From: Holacanthus passer
Lineage: Eukaryota; Chordata; Actinopteri; Pomacanthidae
Assembly: GCA_025331565.1 (NCBI GenBank)
Contig: JAFREQ010000047.1
Coordinates: forward strand, 3,586,001 to 3,650,000
Length of the DNA stretch: 64,000 bases
Direction: 5' to 3'
A program made the position numbers and the translations under genes. Positions 35,500-47,399 of this stretch are shown here, piece by piece. The notes under the pieces were generated by a model, which saw only the letters and a list, made by a program, of their open reading frames with translations, was not told the origin of the DNA and did not search any database. Position 1 is the first letter of the stretch. Each line of letters opens with the position of its first letter.

Positions 35500-36871
35500 A
35501 TCTATTGAAGAATAAGTTCAGCTCATTCACCCACTTCTGGTCCCCCACAGCCTGGGAGTCAGGTTCCTTGTGGCCAGAGATGGTTTTCAGGCCTCTCCAG
35601 ACTCCGCTGACGTTGCTCTGCTGCAGCTGTTCCTCCATCTTCCTCCTGTAGTTGTTCTTCCCCTCTCTGATCTTCCTTCTCAGCTCCCTCTGCACAGCCT
35701 TCAGCTCCTCCTTGTCTCCTGACTTAAAGGCCCTCTTCTTCTCCTTTAGGAGAGCCTTTATGTCCGGGGTAATCCATGGTTTGTTGTTGGAAAAACACCG
35801 TACAGTCCTGGTAGGTACAGTGTTATCCACACAAAAGTTTATGTAGTCCGTGATGCAGTCAGTGAGACTGTTGATGTCGTCCCCATGAGAATCGCAGAGT
35901 TCTTCCCACACCGTCGTGTTGAAACAGTCCTTGAGAGCCTCGTCAGCCTCGTCGGACCATCTCTTCACTGTGCGGGACACAGCTGGCTGCCGGTGTACCA
36001 GAGGTTTGTACACAGGCTGGAGATGAACCAGGTTGTGATCTGATCTTCCCAGGGGAGGAAGGGGTGATGAGGTGTATGCCTCCTTGGTGTTGGCATAACA
36101 CAAGTCCAGTATTCTATTGTCTCTGGTGCAGCATGTGACGTATTGGGTGAAGGTGGGCAGAGTGGAGGATGGAGAGGCATGGTTGAAGTCCCCGGAGAGG
36201 AGAAGGAGGGCCTGTGGATGTTGGGTCTGCAGCCGGCCCGTGACAGAGTGGATGACGTCACAGGCCGCATCGGCGTTAGCAGAGGGGGGAATATACGCAG
36301 CTATCGCGATAACATGCGAGAACTCCCGCGGCAGATAGTATGGCCTCATGCTAACGGCTAACAGTTCAGTGTCCTTACAGCAGAGTTGCTCCTTAATAGT
36401 GATGTGCCCAGAGTTACACCATCTATCGTTCACAAACACTGCCAGCCCTCCTCCTTTCCTCTTACCGCTCTCCTTCGTCCTGTCCGCCCGCAGCAGTTTA
36501 AATCCTTGCAACGTGACGATCGTGTCCGGGGTCTGCGGAGTCAGCCATGTTTCCGTAAACACAATGATGCTGCACTCCCGGTACTCCCTCTGGTGTCGGG
36601 TCAGCGCCGCTAACTCGTCCATCTTGTTGGGGAGAGATCTTACGTTCCCCATGGTGATGGACGGGAGGACCGGTCGGTATCTTCTCCTCCTGTCGCGGCT
36701 CCCCCGTCTTCTCCTCTTTATTTCTCGGGGAACCTCGGGCCTCTCGTCCGGCAGCACCGCCGTGTTGCGGAGCGCCAACAGCTGATCCCGGCTGTAAACA
36801 ATAGGGCCTCGGACGGGCCCCCCAGACGCGGACGTAAACATTGCAAAAACTGAGTGAAAATGCCAGTACAA
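35168..36871 (-). CDS. LINE endonuclease ORF (AP-endonuclease domain plus linker)
   Basis: 567 residues. The N-terminus is basic (about residues 50-66 rich in Arg/Lys). The exonuclease-endonuclease-phosphatase domain shows GNVRSLPNKMDE (75-86) with the metal-ligand Asn, FTETWL (105-110) with the catalytic Glu, SGDFNH (226-231) with Asp/Asn, and GRSDHNLV (275-282) with the terminal Asp-His. All hallmark residues are present, so the nicking activity for target-primed reverse transcription could be intact. Residues after about 460 are a proline-rich linker. Beyond about residue 525 the frame reads nonsense relative to RT homologues, which continue in the other frame. The methionine at 36,871 is the first in frame, and the open frame is preceded only by a short leader. 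Confidence 0.9.
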   Translation of the reverse strand: MYWHFHSVFAMFTSASGGPVRGPIVYSRDQLLALRNTAVLPDERPEVPREIKRRRRGSRDRRRRYRPVLPSITMGNVRSLPNKMDELAALTRHQREYRECSIIVFTETWLTPQTPDTIVTLQGFKLLRADRTKESGKRKGGGLAVFVNDRWCNSGHITIKEQLCCKDTELLAVSMRPYYLPREFSHVIAIAAYIPPSANADAACDVIHSVTGRLQTQHPQALLLLSGDFNHASPSSTLPTFTQYVTCCTRDNRILDLCYANTKEAYTSSPLPPLGRSDHNLVHLQPVYKPLVHRQPAVSRTVKRWSDEADEALKDCFNTTVWEELCDSHGDDINSLTDCITDYINFCVDNTVPTRTVRCFSNNKPWITPDIKALLKEKKRAFKSGDKEELKAVQRELRRKIREGKNNYRRKMEEQLQQSNVSGVWRGLKTISGHKEPDSQAVGDQKWVNELNLFFNRFDQPSALPPAQPPLLQPSPSTPQVDCSTPTSPPATLSLQPLPTAQLISSTHPPTPTSTQPPLLQPDPHNNPGEKPAPEDQGKEGGGSRRHQLQAPEVLRRPAVRGCSAHL

Positions 36872-37026
36872 ACACAGTCACAATGGTGGACATGTTGACC
36901 TGGGCATTCAGACGTATAATCCCGTGCAGAAAATGTTAAAAAAAGTTAAAAAGACTAAAACTAGAAAGGAAAAAGCTCAGCGAGGAGCGAGAGCTGCTGT
37001 AGCAGGCCGCCACTCGGGGGGTGGCG

Positions 37027-37072
37027 CCAAACTAAGTAGAAGTATTAGGCCAAACTAAGTAGAAGTATTAGG
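37027..37072. repeat. Perfect 23-bp direct tandem duplication at the LINE 5' junction
   Basis: CCAAACTAAGTAGAAGTATTAGG occurs twice back to back (37,027-37,049 and 37,050-37,072), exactly where the LINE 5' end meets flanking DNA. It may be a target duplication or a 5'-junction artefact of insertion. A matching copy was not found at the 3' end of the element. Confidence 0.9.
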
Positions 37073-37564
37073 CAAAAGGAGAGAGAGAGAGCGTGATAAG
37101 AAGTTAATAAATAACACAGGAAAAAATCAAGCTATATTTTATTCAGTTATATTTGGATGAATATAAGCTATTGTAATGAGTTAAGAGGGGAAAATGGAAA
37201 TGCCTGTAAGGCTGCACTTTATTTTGAATTGACAGCTCGTCCTGCAAAAAGCCCAAGCTTAGAAATGATTGGTCCTTAGTTGTTGTTGTTTTTTTGCAGA
37301 CTGATTTTATGCTGACTTTGATAAGGGCAATTTTGCAGGACCTTGCCTCTAGTCATTTTAAAAATGTGCTAGTCTTGCTGCGGACGCCTTTCTGCTTGCT
37401 CTCCACTTTGCTTATATTCTTTTGCTGATATCCTTGTTTTTCTGCCCAAAACTACAAAAAGTGGATCCTGGATACTTATCACTGGGAACACAGAAGGCTA
37501 CCATCTTATTTTTTTGTCACTTTTTATTTCTCCTTCAGTATTGATATATATAGTACTGTGTGTA

Positions 37565-37583
37565 TGTGTGTGTGTGTGTGTGT
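37565..37583. repeat. (GT)n microsatellite
   Basis: About nine GT units, just right of the LINE. Confidence 0.9.
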
Positions 37584-37853
37584 TAAACTGGTTTAAAACA
37601 AACATCCAAGGGAGAAAGTTTTAAGTCACTCTTGGAGAAGTGACATACCATTATTCTATCCCTGTTTATATGCATCTTTACCATTGCAGGTTTTATTTTC
37701 CATCTTATTTTCCTTTAATTTTCTCTCCCTGTTTTTATGTTCATTCCTTTTTTTATGCGAATCACTTAGCGCACGTTTCTTTGTCGTATATTTCTTGTAT
37801 TAAAGGTGCTATAAGTTTTGCTTAAGTAGTCACATGATTTCAACAGCAGTCGT

Positions 37854-38219
37854 CATCCATCCATCCATTATCTGTACATCTGTACACCGCTTAATCCTCT
37901 GCAGGGTCGCGGGGGGGCTGGAGCCTATCCCAGCCGACTTGGGGCGAAGGCAGGGGACACCCTGGACAGGTCGCCAGTCCATCGCAGAGCCACACACAGG
38001 ACATTCACACCTACGGACAATTTAGAATAGTCAGTTAACCTCAGCATGTTTTTGGACTGTGGGAGGAAGCCGGAGTACCCGGTGAAAACCCACGCTGCAC
38101 AGGGAGAACATGCAAACTCCACACAGAAAGATCCCAGGCGTCCTAACCGGGACGCGAACCAGGAACCAGGGATCTTCTAGCTGTGAGGTGCCAGTGCTAA
38201 CCACTGCGCCACCGTGCAG
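37854..38219 (+). mobile_element. Widespread teleost repeat (CCATCCATCC... type)
   Basis: CATCCATCCATCCATTATCT at the left is followed by GCAGGGTCGCGGGGGGGCTG, GGAGCCTATCCCAGCCGACT, CCCTGGACAGGTCGCCAGTC, GGACTGTGGGAGGAAGCCGG, AACATGCAAACTCCACACAG and GCTAACCACTGCGCCACCGT. These are the standard blocks of a very abundant fish interspersed repeat, generally regarded as the end of a non-LTR element. Nearly complete and only mildly diverged. Confidence 0.85.
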
Positions 38220-40019
38220 AGAAGTTGTCAGAATTAGTTAAATAAATCAGCGGTCCTCAGTTTGCATGACACTGTTTCACCTTTATAAGTCATAGGGCTT
38301 CCATCTAGAATGTGGCTGGTCGCTCTTTGCTTCGTTGTAGGCCGTGGAGATCAGGAGGTCCTCATTGGGTTATGAACTTTATGCAATCTGGTCATAAGTT
38401 GATGACATCTAAACGCTGGTTTTTCAATAGAAAATATGTCTTATTTGGTCAAATACAAGGTGAAACCATTGTAGTTGCTGCATTACTCTATACAGCATGG
38501 TAAAACAGTAATAGATACATAAAGTTAGATTACATTAAGCAGCTGAATTTATCACCCAAGTTCAATGTTACTGGTGACACTAATCACAGTGAACACAGGG
38601 GTAATGCTGGATCTGTAATAGGATTATATTTAACTGTTCTGTGTTAAGAAGAAAAAAATGTATAGCATGATATTACTGTAATTAGACATAATTATACATA
38701 CGGCTCTGCTCTGAAACTTGGCACTAGCAATTAAATTGGACTTGACCTGTTGAAAATTGTACTGTGAATGTTTTTACACTAGTGGCTGCAACAGTCTCGC
38801 TGGTTAATGTAGCAGGTTAATTAATTACCTTTAGCCTATACAGTATGTTAACATTCACTCGCTACAAATCCAGGGCTATAAATACACTCTTGCAATTCAG
38901 CAGCTACAATAAATTCAATAAAGCCCCATTAATTTCCCTCTCTGTCCCAGTACTTTTTCTTCACTGTGCTGTGAGTTGACCTGCATCGTTCCAAAGGGTA
39001 ATTGTGCAATTTACTTATGCACATCACACTTATTTAAGTGAAGTAAGAAGTATTTAAAGGACATGTTTGTCCTGTCTGTCTTTATTAACTTAATACTAAT
39101 TACTTTAAACGTAATGAGAGTGAAGAGGAAGATTGACAGTTCTGCCGCTTACAAAAATCAAAAATACCATGTGCGTGTCCCGTTCCCATTAACATGCAAC
39201 ATCCTTCCTTGGTGTAATAGAGCTGATGTAGTACTGTCACCATGAGCAAGTCTGATGAGAAAGTGAGAAAGACACAGAGATGGTATTGCAGATAACCGGG
39301 GAGTTCTTGATGACTGGCGTACAAGTATGAAAAGCGGACTGTGCCCTCTGGGTTTTGTAAGCAATATTTATTTAATGCCAGTGTAATCTAATAGAACTGG
39401 AATCTCAATCAGATGCAAAGCCATCGAGGCATACTGGGCATGAGGAGAGGAGATAAAGACAGAGGGAGATAGGCGGAGGCGTAGGGGTAAGCCGTGTGAT
39501 GTAAAGTAGGTGCAATATGAAGAGGCAGAGGAGTAAACTGGGCTGGATGGAAAGAAAGACGAGGCCTAGAGACACAGAAGGTGAGTTAATATGCAAAACA
39601 TCGACACGTTGTGGAGAGGACCCGTGTTTTTCCTCATCGCGGCTTAGCTCATTACCTAGTGTCATGGCTTCCTGGCTGTGGAAAGCAGAGGCAGAGCTCT
39701 GGGTGGCACGATCTTCTCTCTGCATCCTTACATTCGGAAATGGGGTTGCAACCTCTTGCTCCTGGATTGATTTTTCTTTTTACTTCCTTGTTTGTCCCTG
39801 ACTTTCTTGCTTCCACTTCATCCATTTATGGCATTGGGTTAACTTTGCACATACCCTAACTGCCCACATCTCTAGTAAAGTGCATATATCCGCTCTGTGT
39901 GAAACACTGTAAATAGTGACATCTCAAACATGCAGATAATAGTTGGCAACAGTGATCAGGGCTGCAAACTTTCGCTTTTTTAAATCACTTTCAAATCCCA
40001 CATCTTTATAATTGCTTTT
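38220..40019. other. No gene recognised
   Basis: AT-rich, short frames only. Confidence 0.5.
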
Positions 40020-40191
40020 CAGCGATTTCATTTATGTTTTGTGAAATTTTTGTTTGTTTTACTCTCTTTGTGTTTTATAACGCGTTCAGTTTTTATGGCT
40101 TTTAGTTTGTTTTATTCTCTACATATTTATTGTAAGGCACTTTGGAACTGTGTTTTAAAAGGTGCTATATAAGTAAAGTTTATTATTATTG
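40020..40191 (+). mobile_element. L2-type LINE 3' end
   Basis: The segment ends TGTAAGGCACTTTGGAACTG (40,131-40,150), then GGTGCTATATAAGTAAAGTT and TATTATTATT. GTGCTATATAAATAAAGTT with a short ATT tail is the classic vertebrate L2 3' end. Only the 3' UTR remains; 5'-truncated. Confidence 0.8.
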
Positions 40192-43100
40192 CTATAAGCG
40201 TGCTTGTCCATATAGTGTTCTTCTCTGGCAGAACAGTGCTGGCAGGGTCATTGCGAGTGCTGGGATGAAGCACTTGTGAGAGAGAAAAACTTTGCGTGGT
40301 CACAAACCCTCAAGCTACTGTTTCAAAATCAAAAAATATATTTATTAATCAAAGCACTCGTGGAAAAAAGGGTAGAAACAGCTGTTTGCGTCTCTCTTTC
40401 TCAGCCTGTCCCTGGTTCTGAAACAACAGCAGCACTGACCATCTTGGAGACGTAGCTTCCGGGGGGGCACATCGGGATTATGACATAATATGATTTCAGT
40501 CCAAAGATAATGCAAATGGGTTCACTCAAATATTGGTTGGGACAATTTTGTCCTCTTAGAATATTGGTATGGACATGTCTCTACCATCCATATGCAAACC
40601 TGTGTCTTTGTGGCTTGTGGCTCCATTACAAGAGTTGGAGGGGGGCCAGAGAATTCAGCTGTACTAAATCATCAAACCCAAGCAGACACATACAGGCTAA
40701 TGCTGAGAAGCAAAGGCAGTTTTTAATATGTGCATTGTTGAAAAAAATCCTCATATGCCAATAATAATCTATGTGATGATGTGTACGGCACAAAAAAATG
40801 ATTTAGTGTGAAGCTCCCCAACAGCTCCAACAAATACATCACGCTAAAATACTAAGGCTGCAAAAGCTACATGGCAAAAAGTTAGCATCATCAGTTGATG
40901 ACCCATATCAAAGACATAGAAATAAACAGCACTATTATTGTAATGTAGTGTTGCTACTTAGTATTTTAATTATAAAGGGAAAGTGCAAGATCAGACTGTT
41001 CAGAACACATATTGTTACATTTGCGCTGCATTTCTCTCCCTGTTGAGACAAGCTGTTCAATGATGAAGGTGCTTGCCCGCTGAATATTAAGCTGTCATTG
41101 ACTGACATTAGCATAACTGCACGCAGATGTAGTGAGCTGCACAGTGCCAACAATGCTAACACCACGGTCTCTCCAGCCTGGCTTTGCTCATGCTCAGCGG
41201 GTTAGCTGCTCAGCTGCAAAGTCATTGTGACTGGCTGCTCCACCGGAACGTGCAATGATTTGTTGTTGCACACTTCTGGTTCAAAAAATGATGGTCAGTG
41301 CTTTCACAAACTGCTTTATCCTTGTTACACCCTGAGCCTCAGCCTTGCAAAAAAGCTTCATAGAAGGAAGCAAAGATGAAAAGTTAGCTTTAGAAAAGAG
41401 TTGTGTGAGAACAGGAAATGCCACCAAACTCTTACTACAACCAATGCACACCACTTCAGCATGGAGAGCTCCAAACCTTGTCAGGCCTAGTTATGGTTTC
41501 TACACTGTGACAAGGACAACTGTTGTGGCGAATGTTCAGTTCAGTGCAGAATATATGTTGGGTCAATCTGACTTGCTGGACACTCGTGTGAAGAGCTCAT
41601 CTGAGAGGAAGCTCTTGTCGGGCTGGATAGAAAACTCATGCACGCTGCTGCATATATACAGTAAAGCCGCCTAAAAACTTCAACGTTCTCGCTATTTATG
41701 TATCTAGCGTCTTTCATGTTCTCCCTCTCATCCTCTCCCCACTGCTCTCTCTCCTTGTCTCCTCTGCCGACTTGTTTATTCCTCTGCTTTGCCTTAGATT
41801 GGTTAAGCTGTCCGAGGCAGAGTAGCAACAAGCTTGTTTGTGATGTCTCTATGGTTGGAAGGAGGACAGCGAGAGGCTTGATAGATCCATTAATGTTCCT
41901 TTGGTCTTCCATTTCAAGGCTGCACAAACACTCTAATTTGTGTGTGTGGCTGTGTATGTGTTTTGTCTTTCTAGAAAATAGTGAGAAAAAAAAGCACGTC
42001 TGAAAAGCTACAATGTGTGTGTGTGTGCGCGCGTGTGTTAGACATTGTGATGAGGTTTAACCTAATTAAAATTCTGATGTAAAAGCTCCCAAGATGTCTT
42101 GACAACAGTTCTTTTTCAAACCACCTCTGGTCACAGATCTTTTATGCCACATTGAAGTGGAAACACATGTAATTTCTGAATCACATATTGCATGTACACT
42201 ATGTGGAATAAATATTCAGTACTTAATAACAGCCTCGGCGCAACAGACTGGATAAGAAGAACTTACTTACAACGCACTGGATTAACATGTAAGTTAATGA
42301 AAGCTGACGTGTTATATAAGGCTTTTATAGTCGAGATGCAGTGGTGTACAGGAAATCTCATCTTTTTTTATAGGTATGGTAGCCTCATTTCCATTGCATC
42401 CAGTTTGTGGCTGCGGTATCATGAATAATTTGACGCTCCTCTGACAGTAGTGGACTATCAGGCCACCTGAAGGTCCTGAAGGTCTGCTCGGGATAAGGTC
42501 AGAGAGAAGTACGTGGCAGACTTCCTGGAGGAGCCGGACTACTTTAGGTCAGAGCCGCTAACCACTGCGGATGTCAACACCAAATCCAAAAAACAGCAAG
42601 CCTCCACTAGATCATGCGACACCCACCGACATCGAAACTACCGTTACTACTACCCACACTGAGAGTGACTGCTGCTGCCACTCAGATGAGCTCATGTAGT
42701 TATCTTTTACTTTCCTCTGAGGTCAAGAGGAAGACTCCGATGCTTCGCTGTCAGCTAATTTGTGTACTTTGTGTATGCTGCTGTGTAGCTGAGGTGATGG
42801 ACTGAAATTCATTCTTTACTAAAGAGTTGGCCGTTAAGGTTTCATTTTATACTACATTACACCGTTTATTTAGCGCCCACCCAAACATGCTGAGTAATGG
42901 TTTAACTGGGGAGCAGCACTTGATGATGTTGTATGAACTCCTGTTGTAAGAATGGCCAGTGACTGTGAGGCAAACAAAATAAGTCCGGAAGAGTTTTACT
43001 CATGTGCATGTGAAACTGTACTTTATTATACATCTCATATATATCCCATTGATCTGTATTGATGTGAGTGACCAATAGATGCCAAAATATCTGCACAAGA

Positions 43101-45970
43101 TGACAAAAGGTTGGTAAAGCATCATCTGTCTCTTTTGGCCTGCATTGACAGGTCTCATATATGCACCTTGGCTGTGGTCACCATTATTGTTGTTCTGTTG
43201 TTGAATGTGAGAAATCAAATGACAAGCCGTTCCCTGTTCAGTCCCTATTCAGCATTGATGCTACACTGCAAAGCTACCCTCGTCCCTCTGTTCCAAACTA
43301 ATCACGCCATCTGTGTAAACACTAATCACTAATCTACCATAATAAAAAGCACTATTCCCTCACCTCGGCATCTGCCACTGTGGATGTCCCCGTCTTTAAC
43401 AACGGGTCACAGCCACAAGCGACATCCAACATCCAAAGGAGAGGCTGTGGTAGTGTGTGTGTGTGTGTGTGTGTAGTGTTGGAAGTTTACCCGAGTTTAG
43501 CTGTGAGTCTGAGCCAAGGAAACATTCTGTCGACTCCTCTCGCATGCTACCGCCCACTTCATCTGAACCATCCAAGGACTTCTTCACTACACTATCATAC
43601 CTCTTCCCACTCATAAATTAGCCTTGTTCCTCATTCTCTCTGTCACTCATCTCACAGGTGCACAACACCACCCAGCCGCACCTGCCACTCAAGCCTCAAG
43701 ACCCCCCCCCTTCACCAGGGCCAGGCTGGGGTGTTGAATCTCTTAGTGCAGCAGTGAGAGCATCACATAAACAGATTTGGGTTTTAACCATCTTAGGTGC
43801 AGGGTCACATCTGCAAAATACACCTGATGTTTCAGTTTTCACTCTCAGGCACCCTCTAGTATGGGATACTTTTTTTGTCCACACACGTAACATTATTACT
43901 CACTGTGCGCTGCAACTCACTGATGAATGCTGGCACATACCGTGTAACCCAAACAAGTCTGGAGAAGCATAAATGTGCCGCTACCTGAGCTGCATATTTA
44001 GCACCCAGTGGGAGACAGCTGTTGGAAGGAAGCTAAAGTCTTGCCTCCAAAATCCTCCACCAGCACAGACTCAGTGTCCACATAATTAGTGCCACCCTTT
44101 TTTTCTTAAATCTGAAATTTAGATTTGCTTCTATGCAGCCAGTTAATGTGCACGTTGATGAATTGTAGCTATAGGGGCAGTCGTCTTGCAGTAAGACGTT
44201 TTTTAAGATTATAAAAACGGGGTTTTCACAGCAATGTGTGTTGCAGTTTCCTTTTTCCACACACGTAAAAGTAAGGTTGTGGTTAATATTGGATCAGCCA
44301 TATTCCTTGCAAATCATTGACAAAGCACTGACCACCTACAACATGACGCAAAGCATAATGCAAGACGGGAGAGTGGTGGACACCCTCCTGCAAAAATTAG
44401 TTTGTTTGTACACAGTGTAAATTAATGACATCTCCCACTAAGGTTTAAAATGCACAGTATGGTAGTAAACTTACATTTTCTGTTGTTGTTCTATGCTGCA
44501 ATACCCATGCAATCTGTGCAAGAGCTTGAATGGCACATTGTACCACTGCTTCTCTCATACATCAAGTGTTCGACTTGGCTTGCTGAACTCGGGGGGAGCT
44601 TTTCATTATGTCCTTCTGACACACATTGTATCTCTTATTGTCCATTTCATTTAGTTAAATGTGCGTGCCGCTCTCACAAACACTCAGCCTTGTATTTGTA
44701 TTGTATTTCTTTAGAGTAGCCAAGGTTTTCACCAGGTACCACTTGTGCCGCAGCCTCCTAGCAACAGATGCTAACAAAGGTAACTGTTCTTTCTGTGTGG
44801 ATTCGCTCTGTTCTCCTTGTTTGTTCATGAAGCGCGAGATCAGGTTATGTATGATGGTGAATAAGCAGCAGTATTGAGTACAACGCATGAATATGCTCTG
44901 CAGAATCCATCCATCTGCCCGCTCCTCCATCTCTCTCTACTTGTATCGATTTAATCAAGTTCCCACCAACACGCGACTTCTATGTGTGTGTGCACTTATG
45001 TGTTGGCCCGTCCGTACACTTTGCATGTGTGGAGTGAGCGAACAGGGATTTCATTAAGTGTAAAAGGCTGACTTTATAGTGATCAATGGCTGTGCTCATC
45101 GGTCACCTGGAGTGGCCTAACTGACCGCAGCATCGAGATGGATGAAAGGATTACAATGCAGAGAGAAGGGAGTGGCTGAGATGGAGTGGAAATAGAGAAG
45201 TAGGAGGTGTTGGTACTGATGAAAGTGAAGGTGAGCGGAGAGAAAGAGAAAGAAGGGACAGATGAGGAATAATGGCTCGCATTGACCTCCCGCCCCCTTT
45301 CTACAGACACCGAGTCATGTGCTCTGGGAAATAACACAAAGTACTCTTATTACAAAATAGCCTCAATGGTCTTTTCACTTTTGTTGAGTTAAAATGATGG
45401 AGCACATACCCACAGGTTAAATGCACAGATTGTGTAACCATACAGTTACACAAGCCACGTGCCCTGCGAAGACGCACACTGCAGGATTACTTCGTCATAT
45501 ATTTACACGGTATACTTACTGCTACCGAGTGCTAAAGAAAAATTGTTTCAACAAGGTGCCTTTCACAGACATTTCTTGCAATTGCTATTAATTATGTAAA
45601 TTAAACTCACACTATTTTCTGAACAAGCTAATTTTACATGTCTTCGTACTAATGTTTGGTGTGAAGACCATTAGTGTGTGCGCAACTCAATATTCAAAGT
45701 GCCATCGTTTCACTTAAAGGGCCGCACTGGTGGTTTTACTTGTTTGAATCCACTGTACACGAACACATACTACAAACTGGGTGTGGGTGTATGAGATTAA
45801 TGGTGACCATTTTCCTATGCATTCATCACCTTTTTTTAAACTTTTGCCTGCAAATCTTCAAGCCGGACAATGTTTTCATGCACACACAGGGGACTGGTTG
45901 CATTTTGGAGTGAGTTTTGAGAAAACTGAATATGCTAACTAGGGTACTCCAATTGACACCAGGGTACAGC
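40192..45970. other. No gene recognised
   Basis: Several short frames; none has a domain. The 109-residue frame at 41,345-41,674 and the region 42,430-42,600 (CAGGCCACCTGAAGGTCCTG) may be pieces of unidentified repeats. A GT tract occurs at 43,453-43,474 and another interrupted one near 42,014-42,038. Confidence 0.5.
43453..43474. repeat. (GT)n microsatellite
   Basis: About 11 GT units. Confidence 0.95.
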
Positions 45971-47396
45971 TTAAAGGATGGGTTCACATTACTTAAAGTC
46001 TATCATGGAAGAATTCTCGCATGCTCATATGTAGATTAAAACAATTTTTGCTCACCATAATCCTTCCTACTGTTCCTACTAGTCATTAAGAGATCCCTTC
46101 TCATGAAAAGCATGGACATAATACCGTCAAGTCAGATACGAACAATACAACAAAATGCCTGGTAATGCGCTCCAGAATGACACATATAAGCTGTTCATAA
46201 CCAAAACAGTTGCAAATTATCATTTCAAAAATACACAAAAAATACATACATACACTTCTCTGATCTGACAACGCTTATGTTTAAGGTTTGGTTAGGCTGT
46301 AGCATGGGTTAAAACTACTATATTAATGTTAGTGGACATCATCATAGTTACAGTAATAATCACTTGGTTATGGTTAAGATTAGGGAATGACCACTGTCAC
46401 AATTAAAATAAACCAGTCTTGACTGTCAGTAGGAAACAAACAGCAGGTCAGGCCCATCCAGCGATGCCAACCTCCTCTCTAAAGGATTTTGTGGCTCTAT
46501 AACAACATGCTGCCAATGGATAAGAGTGATAATAACTGCAGTCACTTGAACACAACATATCGTGTACATGTTGTTTTGGAGCATTTGCTAAAGCTCATTT
46601 CAGGCGTCAGCAGTCTGACCTAAATCAAGTAGCTATCTTCCAAACAGGGGATTTTGTAGAAGATACACACAGTCTCCTGTTAGCTTTGGCAAAATTTCAG
46701 AATACATGTTTGAGACCTTGAACAGAGTGAGACCTATGGATTTTGCTTCCTATCTCTTACATTAGAAGCCCACTGGGAAATTGTTGCAATACGTGCAAAC
46801 AGGGTAGCAGGTAAACAGACCTTGAGACCTGGACCCAAAATGCTGACAGCTAGGGCAGATCTGGTGCAGTGCAATGACATTTATTAAGAAAAATCAAAAA
46901 CCTTACTGGATGGTCAGGGTCAAAAACAGATAAGGCTGCCCAAACAGGCAAACAAATCCAATAATGAGTCGGCCAACATCTGAAGTCCAAATAAACAGTT
47001 GAGATTCAGAACTAAGCCAAAACATCCCAAACAAGAGGAAAACATGAGGAATAAACACTAGGTAGGGCTGGACGGCTTGATATAAGGTACAAGGACGATG
47101 GGGCAAAGAGAGAGGGGAACACACACATTAAATACACAAGGAACACAGGTGAAAACATTCATCAACCCTGAGGGCGGGAAAAACACAATGGCAGGAAGTA
47201 AAGATAACTGAACACACCTCAGGACATACTCTATCGAAATAAAACGGGAAATAACTAAAAACCCAAAACCATGACAAGAATGTTTTAATGGCCAGTATTA
47301 ACAGGAGGAATGATTACAGCCACCTGTTTCAGTGTTCATATAGGCACTGGAATATTTGGTTTAAGACAGACTTGAGAAATTGTGAACCTCCACGTA
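45971..47396. mobile_element. Non-autonomous foldback DNA element, split by a later insertion
   Basis: The left end TTAAAGGATGGGTTCACATT and the reverse complement of the right end, AGGTTCACAATTTCTCAAGT, match. So do further blocks inside: CACCATAATCCTTCCTACTG against GGCTGTAATCATTCCTCCTG, and ACTAGTCATTAAG against ACTGGCCATTAAA. The arms are about 110-130 bp. The interior contains TCAAGTAGCTATCTTCCAA and CACTGGGAAATTGTTGCAAT, which I recognise from a common fish repeat. The sequence breaks off near 46,800 and resumes at 47,280 (TGTTTTAATGGCCAGTATTA), with an unrelated element between. Confidence 0.75.
46801..47276 (-). mobile_element. Nested TGTCATGG-family element
   Basis: Read on the minus strand it begins TGTCATGGTTTTGGGTTTTT and contains TTCACCTGTGTTCCTTGTGT, CCTTGTACCTTATATCAAGC, TTTTTGATTTTTCTTAATAA and ATTTTGGGTCCAGGTCTCA. 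It is a second copy of the family at 5,021-5,718, in inverse orientation, and sits inside the foldback element. The left boundary is good to about 15 bp. An AATAAA occurs in its distal part, consistent with, but not proof of, an LTR-like unit. Confidence 0.65.
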
Positions 47397-47399
47397 AAT

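Larger units (their letters stand above)
33492..37028 (-). mobile_element. Nearly complete non-LTR retrotransposon (LINE, Rex1/CR1-like)
   Basis: A 3.5-kb LINE on the minus strand. The 5' end is at about 37,028, where GGCGCC begins a short leader of about 160 nt. It then encodes an apurinic-type endonuclease and a reverse transcriptase, followed by a 3' UTR and a pentanucleotide tail: AAGATAAGATAAGATAAG from about 33,493 on the plus strand, that is (TTATC)n on the element strand. No separate ORF1 is seen. Endonuclease and RT are in different frames, overlapping at 35,168-35,499, so one indel in the proline-rich linker probably breaks a single polyprotein. The RT type and the short repeat tail point to the Jockey superfamily, Rex1/CR1-like; the exact family is inference. 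Low decay suggests recent insertion. A clean target-site duplication was not found. Confidence 0.9.

Noticed and set aside
41345..41674. 109-residue frame
   Set aside because: No domain or conserved motif. It sits among probable but unidentified repeat fragments.
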